This document shows, piece after piece, positions 33,202-40,754 of a DNA stretch of 44,760 nt. Position numbers and translations under genes: made by a program. Source of the stretch: CAYOXX01 sp964408025 (lineage in GTDB: Bacteria; Acidobacteriota; DATKUA01); the NCBI GenBank assembly GCA_964408025.1, contig CAYOXX010000020.1, forward strand, positions 1-44,760. Reading direction: 5' to 3'. Each line of letters begins with the position of its first letter. Positions within the stretch are counted from its first letter, which is position 1. A model generated the notes under the pieces. The model was not told the origin of the DNA. It did not search any database and worked only from the letters and a program-made list of their open reading frames with translations.

Positions 33202-33480
33202 CTCCCGTTCCTCTTGATCCACGTTAAGCAGTTACGCAGCTGATGAACTCTACTGCAGCGGCCGCCGTCGGACAAGGCAAATCCTCATTCGGGCTACCCG
33301 CATGCGGTAGCCTCGACAACAGTCTCAGCGTTGCCAGAGTTGAACGCAACCGTCGTGGAGGATTCTTCGGGTCGGCCCCCGGCATCTGTCCGGTCGGGAC
33401 CCTCTGTTCAGGCTCGCGGGGCAGCTCGAGCGGCCGTACACACTGCGCCCCAGCAGTTTCCCGTGCCTTTTGTCCTTCGC

Positions 33481-33747
33481 CTAAATCTCCAGCCTGGCGC
33501 GCACCTTGGGAATCGCCGACAGGTCTCCTATCACCCTGCAAGGAGGCGGGGGCGCTACCTTGACCAGCGTCGGTGTGGCCAGAATTCCGTCTTTTTCCGC
33601 CAGATGCGGTTCCTTCAGAACATCAATAATGATGAGCTCACACTCGCCCTCAAGCACCCGCTCACACATCTCGCGCATGCTCGCGACGGCGACCTCGGAT
33701 CTACCGGTCTGCCCTGTGACGTAGAGCTTCAGCACTATCGTGTTCAT
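33481..33747 (-). CDS. kaiB: KaiB-family protein
   Basis: 88-residue thioredoxin-like protein of the KaiB family. LKLYVTGQTGRSEVAVASM, LIIIDVLKEPHLAEKDGILA and TPTLVKVAPPPPCRVIGDLS match KaiB strand for strand, including the fold-switching C-terminal half. In cyanobacteria KaiB binds KaiC rings in the circadian clock. In many other bacteria kaiB sits with kaiC and PAS/histidine kinases in stress or timing circuits. No kaiC is in this window. The start is ATG 33747. It lies 106 bases downstream of the broken receiver-PAS gene, likely its former signalling partner. The run PPPPC replaces the usual PPP-L/V. Confidence 0.9.
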   Translation of the reverse strand: MNTIVLKLYVTGQTGRSEVAVASMREMCERVLEGECELIIIDVLKEPHLAEKDGILATPTLVKVAPPPPCRVIGDLSAIPKVRARLEI

Positions 33748-33853
33748 TCCTCGACCCCCTCGGCGCGTACCTCGATGAGAGGACGAACGCACTTCAACTG
33801 ATCCGGCGTTTTTTTGTTCCCCGCAGCGAAATCAGGTGCGACGCTTTTTGATT

Positions 33854-35279
33854 TCAGCGAATATCGGCGACGCGAAATTCGGCGACGTCGAGAACTCTCC
33901 CGCGGCCGACAACATCCAGTCTCGTTCCTCCTTCGTCCGATATCAGGGACCTGAATTGCCGGCCGATCAGTTCAGACTTCCCGCTGCCGAACATAGACTT
34001 GGCGGCTGGTTTGGCGAGCCTCACGACCCCGTCTCGGTCGACAATCACGACGCCGTCGGCGTTCAGCTCCACCAGCGTCCGGAAGCGCTCTTCGCTCTCC
34101 TTCAACTCCTCCGGTATTTGCCGGCGACCGTCTACGTCGACGGCGTGTTCGATCACCCGGACTACTTCTCCGCTCTCGTCGAGAATCGGGAAGCAGTCGA
34201 TCTCGCAGCGCTTGGCGGCGCCGTCGAGGTCATAGTGAACGTGCTCGACAGTGGCCGGCTTCTTTACCGCCTTGACCATTTCGAGCGGACACGGCCTGTC
34301 CCGGCTCCCGCACGGCTCTTCCTTGCAGTGGGTCAGGGCATGGCAGGTGGTCCCCCCCTCGATATCGCCGAAGCCTGCCGCCTCGTTCGCCAGGGCTATG
34401 GAGTAGTCTTCGGCGTTGATGACGTAGAACGGCTGCGCGAGCGAAGAGAGGACATCACTCAGGAACTTGCTCTGCTGCCGAATTCTCTCCTCGGCTTTCC
34501 TCAACTCCGTGATGTCGCGGTCGATGCAGTTGTAGCCTAGGTAGCGACCCGATTCGTCCTTAACCCCCACCATGCGCGAGCGCATCCACCTCCACTCGCC
34601 GTCCTTGCGCCGCAGCCGGTACTTCACCTCCAGCGATGGCGCCCCCTCGGGATTGGAGACGAAGAACTCGTCCATCGCCTCGATGTCATGCGCGTGGACG
34701 ATTTCGCGCCACAGGTGCGGGTTCTGCTCGAACTCCGCCAGCGAGTAGCCGGTCACCGTTACGTTCGCCTGATTGAGCATCGAGAGCGCGCCGTCCAGCC
34801 CCTAGAAGTAGACCATGTCGTCCACGCCGGCAAAACACGTCCTCATCCGCTCCTCGACCCTGCGCAGGGCCGCTTCCGCCTGCTCGCGTCTCTCGTTCAG
34901 CCGGTGGAAATAGACAACCCTCTCGATACTGTTAAGCAGGCGCTCGTAGTGGACGAATCCCACCTTTTTGGTGAAGTAATCGTCCGCGCCCGCGCGCAGT
35001 GCCTCGGCCGCGATCTGCTCGTTCCCCTGGCCGGTGAAGAAAATGAATGGGGTGCTGTCGCCGCGCGCGCGGACGGCCTTCAGCAATTGGAGGCCGTCCA
35101 TCAACGGCATCTGGTAATCGCTGAGGATGCAGTCGACGCAGTCCCGAGCGAGCCGATCCAAGGCCTTCGCACCGGACTGCGCCCAGTCCGATCTCCAGAT
35201 CGCGCTTGAGGCGCCGAAGGTGAATGCGGAGCAGCTCGAAATCGTCTTCGTAATCTTCAACGTGGAGAACCCTCAGCAT
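33854..35279 (-). pseudogene. Receiver-PAS-PAS signalling gene broken by a frameshift and an amber codon
   Basis: From ATG 35279 the frame reads MLRVLHVEDYEDDFELLRIH, the start of a response-regulator receiver. Near 35190 the match jumps frame to AQSGAKALDRL and CILSDYQMPLMDGLQLLKAV with TKK, the rest of the receiver. A coiled linker and a PAS domain follow. Inside that PAS, TAG at 34804-34802 interrupts DDMVYF*GLDGALSMLNQAN, where relatives commonly have Gln. The same frame then continues for 316 codons with PAS (ending KDGEWRWMRSRMVG), a second PAS with several cysteines (CHALTHCKEEPCGSRDRPCP) and part of a third. No histidine-kinase domain follows before the stop at 33854. Decayed gene, or sequencing errors at two sites. 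Confidence 0.8.
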
Positions 35280-35408
35280 AGAGCGGCCTGGAACGGCTTG
35301 TCTTCTTACAAGTATAGCCAGCGATCTACGGTTCGGGTACTCCATATTTCTCCACTCCCGCGACGATTGCCTGCGCTAATATCCTGTAGCTGGATATAAA
35401 GTGAGAAA

Positions 35409-35424
35409 AATCACCGAAGTGATT
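35409..35424. repeat. Short inverted repeat in the gap before the SprA-like gene
   Basis: AATCAC-CGAA-GTGATT, perfect 6-base arms. With ATATCC-TGTAGCT-GGATAT about 25 bases to its left, it makes the 290-base AT-rich gap (35280-35567) the likely control region of the divergent genes. I see no clear promoter pair. Confidence 0.35.
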
Positions 35425-35567
35425 CAAGCTGCGAATAATCCTATATTTACAAGGCAAGAGGGAGTGGTGTGTTTGCCGGTGATATAGCCGTCGCTTTTTA
35501 AGAATCGACCTTGGAAATGTTAAATTAGTTGGATGGGTTGCAGCCGCATCGATTAGGAATCCGGTAG

Positions 35568-36218
35568 ATGGGTATCGGCGCTGCCAGTATGGAAGCCTTA
35601 TCGACGTTGAACGGGCTCTCCGCACGCGGGTCCGCGTCCAGCCGTGTCCCATCCGAGCAAACCCCTCTCGAGGCCATCCAACAAGAGCTCGAGAATAGGC
35701 CGATCGGTGCGGATCGAGACGGCCTCGCTGCGGGCGAAATCGGCGACACCGAGCTAACCGAGGCCGAGAAACGAGAGCTCGAGAAGCTGAAAGAGACCGA
35801 CCGCAAGGTGCGGGCTCACGAGCGCGCCCACAAGGCCGCCGCGGGGGGCTACGCCACCGGGGGCGTATACTACGTTTACAAGCGCGGCCCGGACGGCCAG
35901 CAGTACGCCGTGGGCGGCGAGGTCAAGCTCGACGTCTCTGAGATTCCCGGCGATCCCGAAGCCACGATTCGCAAGATGCGTCAGGTCAAGCGCGCAGCCC
36001 TGGCGCCGGCCGACCCCTCGCCGCAGGACATGCGCGTCGCGGCGATCGCCGCCCAGGAGGAGGCCGAGGCCCAACTGGAGGCGGTCGAGAAGCGGCGCGA
36101 GGAAGCGGCCGAGGACGACGGCGGCGCCCACTTCATCTCCAAGGTAACGGTAGCGGAAGTCTACTTCGGCTCCTACGATTCGTTCCCGGCCTCAAAGAAC
36201 GTCGACCTCACAATCTGA
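35568..36218 (+). CDS. SprA-related family protein with HExxH motif
   Basis: 216 residues. The centre, VRAHERAHKAAAGGYATGGV followed by GPDGQQYAVGGEVKLDVS and the Pro-rich ALAPADPSPQDMRVAAIAA, matches the SprA-related/putative metalloprotease family. His84-Glu85-x-x-His88 is a zinc-protease motif, but proteolysis in this family is, to my knowledge, unproven. The N-terminus is low-complexity, without a signal peptide. A Glu/Ala-rich helix (150-185) precedes a unique tail (FISKVTVAEVYFGSYDSF). ATG 35568 has AGGA nine bases upstream. It stands alone, convergent with the next gene. Confidence 0.8.
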   Translation: MGIGAASMEALSTLNGLSARGSASSRVPSEQTPLEAIQQELENRPIGADRDGLAAGEIGDTELTEAEKRELEKLKETDRKVRAHERAHKAAAGGYATGGVYYVYKRGPDGQQYAVGGEVKLDVSEIPGDPEATIRKMRQVKRAALAPADPSPQDMRVAAIAAQEEAEAQLEAVEKRREEAAEDDGGAHFISKVTVAEVYFGSYDSFPASKNVDLTI

Positions 36219-36276
36219 GATCGCCCCGCAATCCCAATTCCACTTGGAATCTAAATCCGCAGCGGCCACGCTTGGT

Positions 36277-37458
36277 CTATTCGCTTGCCACCAGCAACTC
36301 TTCGTTGTCGATCCAGACGGCGAAAACCGGGTTTTCGGCGCTGCGCAGCGCGACGTAGAGCAGGAACGGCCGGTCGAAAATGAACTCCCTCCTGCCGGGC
36401 GCCGCCGCCTCGATGCCTGTGTAGGTTTGGATTTCGGCCTCGGAGCGCAGCACCACGCCCTCGCGGTCGAGGCGGAATTCGATCATCTGCACGGCATCCG
36501 CGATGCCGTGCCGGCGGAAGCCGTCGTTGAGGAACGGCCTGTTCTCGAGGTCGCCGAAGCGGTGCACGATCCGCCACGAGATCGCAGGCATCGATAGCGT
36601 CTCGTCCTCGCCTAGGGTCCGGTAGGCCCCGCTCTGGGGGTGCTCACTCGCCCTGGCTGCCACGTAGTCGCAGGTGTCGGCCAGCGTCCCCCGCGGCGCC
36701 ACCCGCGCCGCGACTATCCGGTAGCGGGAATCGCCGCCCAGATCGACGGCGAACTCGACCGACCCGTCGTCGCCCTCGCCGTAAAAGAGCGGCTCGACCT
36801 GGGCCCGCGCCGCGCGGCCGTCGTCGTCGTCCGGGCCGACGCCAAAGGCGGCGACCTCTGCCAGGCCGCCGGCCGAATCGCGAAAGATAAGCCCGTGCGG
36901 CTCGTCGAAGTACGGGTGGGCAAAGCCGATAGCCACCGAGAGGTAGGCGTAGGCCAGGAAGTTGTTCTCGTCAGCTACGAAGTCCGGCGGGGCAGCGTCG
37001 GGAAACCTCGCGGCCATCTCGCGGTCGATGCTCTCGACCAGCCCCTCTGTGGCCCTGCCGGCGGCGGCGAAGTACGACTCGGGCGCCAGGTCGGCCTCCG
37101 AGGCCCTCGATCGGTTCAGCAGCCCGGCGACCGCCTCGGCCCCCTCGAGCCCGATCGGCCCGTCGAAAACATCTTCCGCCAGCATGTCCCAGGCCACCTG
37201 GAAAGCCGAACACCAAACTACGTTGTGGCCCGCCGGCATCGGCGACTCGAATGCGGCCACGATCTCAGTCCGCCCCAGATCGCTCGATTGGCCGTCGAAG
37301 GCCAGACCGTAATCGATGTCCTTGCCGCCGGAAAACGAGCAGAGCGCCAGGACGAATGCAAGCGCGGCGACTAAAATGAGCGCCTGCTTAATTGATCTAT
37401 CTGTAATGCAGCCGCCGAACAAGGCCGCCGTCGGTGACCGACCGATTCCCTTTGCCAT
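36277..37458 (-). CDS. Membrane-anchored protein, possibly a divergent serpin
   Basis: 393 residues with one N-terminal membrane segment (about 24-42, ALILVAALAFVLALCSF), which places the rest outside the membrane. The C-terminus, FIFDRPFLLYVALRSAENPV, resembles the serpin signature (F-x-A-D-R/H-P-F-L-F-x-I-R). The preceding FRLDREGVVLRSEAEI resembles a serpin hinge (V-N-E-E-G-T-E-A), and HNVVWCSAFQVAWDML resembles the serpin N-terminal helix (N-x-x-x-S-P). Length fits. If correct, it would be a protease inhibitor, but the hinge is far from the consensus for inhibitory serpins. It is the only gene between the SprA-like gene and the kinase locus. Confidence 0.55.
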   Translation of the reverse strand: MAKGIGRSPTAALFGGCITDRSIKQALILVAALAFVLALCSFSGGKDIDYGLAFDGQSSDLGRTEIVAAFESPMPAGHNVVWCSAFQVAWDMLAEDVFDGPIGLEGAEAVAGLLNRSRASEADLAPESYFAAAGRATEGLVESIDREMAARFPDAAPPDFVADENNFLAYAYLSVAIGFAHPYFDEPHGLIFRDSAGGLAEVAAFGVGPDDDDGRAARAQVEPLFYGEGDDGSVEFAVDLGGDSRYRIVAARVAPRGTLADTCDYVAARASEHPQSGAYRTLGEDETLSMPAISWRIVHRFGDLENRPFLNDGFRRHGIADAVQMIEFRLDREGVVLRSEAEIQTYTGIEAAAPGRREFIFDRPFLLYVALRSAENPVFAVWIDNEELLVASE

Positions 37459-37635
37459 CGTCTATCCCCGTTTTCGTGAGCACGAATGCACTCTCGTCCA
37501 CCGCATGTAGTCTGGTCCTCAATACGAACCGATCACACGATCCGTTCCGCCCACCTGTTGCGGCGACACGTTCCACTACATAGACCACGCCGGCGAGGTT
37601 CGGTTCCGCGTCGTCAAGGGGGCTGAGGGGGGGGG

Positions 37636-37758
37636 CTAAAGGATAATCAGAAGGGGTGCGATGGCGAGTCCGGACATTGCGAATAGGAGTCCGCAAAGTA
37701 GCACCACGATGGCGACGGGCCGCAGCGGCTGTCGGCGCCCGGTCGGCCGGTGCTGCGG
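37636..37758 (-). other. Possible small membrane peptide downstream of the kinase gene
   Basis: Forty codons between a TAA (37759) and a TAG (37636) read PQHRPTGRRQPLRP followed by VAIVVLLCGLLFAMSGLAIA and PLLIIL, a perfect membrane helix with a basic N-terminus. No ATG precedes the helix, only GTG or CTG, so it may be a small gene with a rare start or a decayed 3' end. The rest of the 417-base gap (37459-37875) shows nothing else. Confidence 0.35.
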
Positions 37759-37875
37759 TTAAAGGATGAAGTGTCCGCCGCGGCTAATCGGCTGGTCCCG
37801 GCGACGGTTTCGCCGCCCGGTCAACGATTACCGTCAGCTCGTGGTGGGGCCCCGGCCGGCCCGCGACGAGCGATC

Positions 37876-40533
37876 CTACCTGCCGATCTCCAGCCTGTAT
37901 TGACCGTTCTGGTTAATGCCGAATCCCTCCACGACGATGAAATAGGTGCCGGGGTTGAGGTTTACTCCGATCCTGAAGTTGAAGTCCTGGTCGCTGATGT
38001 CGTCGTGGGTGGCGACCTCCTGCATATCCGAGTCCAGCAGGAAGCCCCGGGTGTCGAGCGAGCCGGTGGTGTAGAAGCTGTAGGAGCTGTAGATCTGGAC
38101 ATCGAACCTGAAGTAGAGGCGCTCCCCCTTCACCATTGTCCTGGAGTAGCCGGCGCCCGCCCGCACCTCGGGAGGTGTTTCCACGTGGAGCCTGAACGGC
38201 CCGGAGGTGCCCTCGTTGTAGCCGCGGACCCTCACATAGTAGGTCCCCGGTAAAAGCTGGCGGAAGACGACGAAGTTGGTGCTGCGGCCGCCGTCGTCGT
38301 CGAAGGCTATCGGGGTGCACCTGTTGTCCAGGAGTTCGCCGACCGTGTCGGTGGTTCCGGAGCTGTAGATCGCGTACCACGCCCTGCTGTTAACCCTGAA
38401 CCTGTAAAACGAGAAGGCGGTGCCCGATACGGAGCTGTCCACCGCTCCGTCGACCGGCACCTCGAGGGCGTCGGGACAGCTGCCGCCGCCGGGATTTGCG
38501 TACTGCCCCCTGCCGACCTCGAGGCGGACCCGGAACGTCCCGGTCGCCTCGGCGTTGTAGCCGCGCACGGCGAGGAAGTACTCCCCCGCCTGAAGCCCGC
38601 GCTCGATCATGAAGTTCCTGCCCTGGCCGTTGTCGTCGTCGAAAGCGAGCTGGTTGCACTCGCCGTCCAGAATCGCCCCCACGGTGTCGAGGGAACTGAG
38701 TGTGGAGACGCGGTAGAATCCGCTCGAGGGCACGCTGAAGCGATAGTAAAGTAGGGCGTCGCCGATCGCTCTCAGCGTTATATCGCTGCTAAGATCAATC
38801 GGCCGTGCGCCGGCGCAGTCGCCTCCTTCGGGATCGAACCGGTCCCGCGCCACCCGAAGCGCAAACTGCCCGGAAGCCTGGTCGTTGTATCCCCTCACCC
38901 TGACGAAATAGGTTCCCGGAACCAGGTCCTCGGCTATCATGAAGTTCGTGCCCTGGCCGCCGTCGTCGTCGGTAGTGATGGGGTTGCAGTCGCCGCCAAG
39001 CAGCTCGCCGACCGTGTCGGTGCGGCCGACGCTATAGATGCTGTAGGCGCCCCGCGCGGACAGGTTGAGGCGGAAGTAAGCGGGGGCCAGGCCCTGGACC
39101 GATCCGTAGGCCTCCCCACCCACCGTCACCGCGCCGGCGCTGGCGCAGTCGAGGCGCCGTGCGATTACCTCGAAGCGGCCGGTCTCGCCGTCGTCCTCGC
39201 CCTCGACTACCACGAAATATGTTCCGGCTCCGAGCTGCCTCGCGATCCTGAAGTTGCCCCCCTCGCCGCTGCCGCCGTCCTCGGCCAGCAAATCCTCGTC
39301 GTCGTCGAAGAGCTCGCCCTTGGTGTCGGCCGAGCCCTCGCAGAGCACTTCGTACCAGTCCGACTCCTCGACCTCGAAGCGGAAATAGCGCTGGTCCCCC
39401 CCGTCGAGGTTATCCCTCTCACCGCGCCCCAGCTCCAACTCGAGGGCCGTGTCGAAGGATGTGTTGCCCTCCTCGCCTCTATCAGGCCTGGGCCGCGGCG
39501 GCCCGCCGGCCGATGGCCAGAGGAGAACCAACGCCACGACGATGACGGCGACCAGGGCAGCCACCAGGATTAGGGGAATCCAGGCTCGCGTTTTCGGCGC
39601 CGGGCGTACGAACTCCCTGCTGCGGGCCGACGGATCGGCCGGCGGCTGCGCGACGAGGTCTTCCTCGCCGACGACTACTGTTCTGGCCGAGGAAGCCGGC
39701 GCCGTGCGTGCAGTCGTCGGTGCGGCTCGCACCACTCCTTCGCCGAGCAGCGCATCCGCCAGCAAGGTCGCCTCCTGGAAGCGATCGTCCGGCTCCTTCT
39801 CGAGGCAGCGTAGGACTACCTGGTTAACGTCGTAGGGCAGGCCCTCGATCGACTGCGGCTTCTCGTGCAGGTGCTGGTGGACGACGTCGCCGGTCCAGAA
39901 CGGCGCCCGGCCGTTCAGGAGCTCGTAGAACATGCAGCCGAGGCTGTAGATGTCGCTGCGCTTGTCGGCCGGCTTGCCGCGGATGTGCTCGGGGGCCATG
40001 TAGTTGAGCGTGCCGCTGATCATCTGCCCGGTAACCCGCGTGAAGGCGTCCTTGAGCACCTGGGCGATGCCGAAGTCCATCACTTTTATCGTGCCGTCTT
40101 TGGTGAGCATGACGTTCTGCGGCTTGATGTCGCGGTGCACGACGTTGAGGCTGTGGGCGAAGGCGATGGCCGAGAGGATCTGCTCGGCGTAGGCCAGAAA
40201 CTCCTCCAGCGGAATCTTCCCCCGCCGGGCCAGGAGCAGCGCCAGCGTCGTGCCGTCGACGTACTCCATCGTCATGTAGGGGACCTCGGAGCCGACCTGG
40301 AGGTCGTAGACCCTCACGATGTTCGGATGCGTGAGGTCCTGGCAGAGCGCCACCTCCTGGCGCAGGTCGCGCTGCGCCTTGGGGTCGCTCATCATCTGCG
40401 CGTGGAGCGTCTTGAGCGCCACCACCTTTTCCAGCACTTCGTCGTAGGCGCGGCAGACGACTCCCATGCCGCCCTCGCCTACCTTGGCCTCGACCCGATA
40501 CCGCCCGTCCAGAACAGTCCCCGCTTCGAGCAT
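37876..40533 (-). CDS. Transmembrane Ser/Thr protein kinase with five PPC-like outer repeats
   Basis: 885 residues. The kinase domain at 11-265 is complete: Gly loop GEGGMG (19-24), Lys41, Glu60, HRDIKPQN (133-140), DFG (153-155) and APE (180-182). A Pro/Ala linker leads to one membrane helix at about 319-339. The outer part is five repeats of about 100 residues, each with YFRF/YYRF, a DT-x-GELL turn, an acidic DDDGGxG-NF loop and PGTYFVRVRGYN: the bacterial pre-peptidase C-terminal (PPC) type. Repeats 2-4 carry paired cysteines, suggesting disulfides and an extracytoplasmic site. It probably senses an outer ligand or sugar and signals inward. It lies 221 bases after its paralogue. Confidence 0.93.
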   Translation of the reverse strand: MLEAGTVLDGRYRVEAKVGEGGMGVVCRAYDEVLEKVVALKTLHAQMMSDPKAQRDLRQEVALCQDLTHPNIVRVYDLQVGSEVPYMTMEYVDGTTLALLLARRGKIPLEEFLAYAEQILSAIAFAHSLNVVHRDIKPQNVMLTKDGTIKVMDFGIAQVLKDAFTRVTGQMISGTLNYMAPEHIRGKPADKRSDIYSLGCMFYELLNGRAPFWTGDVVHQHLHEKPQSIEGLPYDVNQVVLRCLEKEPDDRFQEATLLADALLGEGVVRAAPTTARTAPASSARTVVVGEEDLVAQPPADPSARSREFVRPAPKTRAWIPLILVAALVAVIVVALVLLWPSAGGPPRPRPDRGEEGNTSFDTALELELGRGERDNLDGGDQRYFRFEVEESDWYEVLCEGSADTKGELFDDDEDLLAEDGGSGEGGNFRIARQLGAGTYFVVVEGEDDGETGRFEVIARRLDCASAGAVTVGGEAYGSVQGLAPAYFRLNLSARGAYSIYSVGRTDTVGELLGGDCNPITTDDDGGQGTNFMIAEDLVPGTYFVRVRGYNDQASGQFALRVARDRFDPEGGDCAGARPIDLSSDITLRAIGDALLYYRFSVPSSGFYRVSTLSSLDTVGAILDGECNQLAFDDDNGQGRNFMIERGLQAGEYFLAVRGYNAEATGTFRVRLEVGRGQYANPGGGSCPDALEVPVDGAVDSSVSGTAFSFYRFRVNSRAWYAIYSSGTTDTVGELLDNRCTPIAFDDDGGRSTNFVVFRQLLPGTYYVRVRGYNEGTSGPFRLHVETPPEVRAGAGYSRTMVKGERLYFRFDVQIYSSYSFYTTGSLDTRGFLLDSDMQEVATHDDISDQDFNFRIGVNLNPGTYFIVVEGFGINQNGQYRLEIGR

Positions 40534-40754
40534 GCCCTTCTACCCCTGTCTAGAGATCCACGGAGCCAATGCCTTGCCCGTTACCCGCATCTTACCACCC
40601 GCCGCCGCCCAATTCGACAGCACTTGAGGCGAAAACGGTCCTTTGGTTGTAGTGTACCCGATAAACCCCAATTTCGTTCAGTCCATATGCCAGGCACCGA
40701 CCAGGCCGCAATTCGGTACGCTTCGAGCCAAAGGACCGATAGTCGGCCTCCGGC

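Noticed and set aside
33223..33480. Possible gene between kaiB and the sulfotransferase
   Set aside because: Frames on both strands are short or Pro/Arg/Ala-rich, and I found no motif or ribosome-binding site.
37397..37696. 99-residue minus-strand open frame upstream of the serpin-like gene
   Set aside because: It overlaps the start of the better supported gene in another frame, and its composition is not protein-like.
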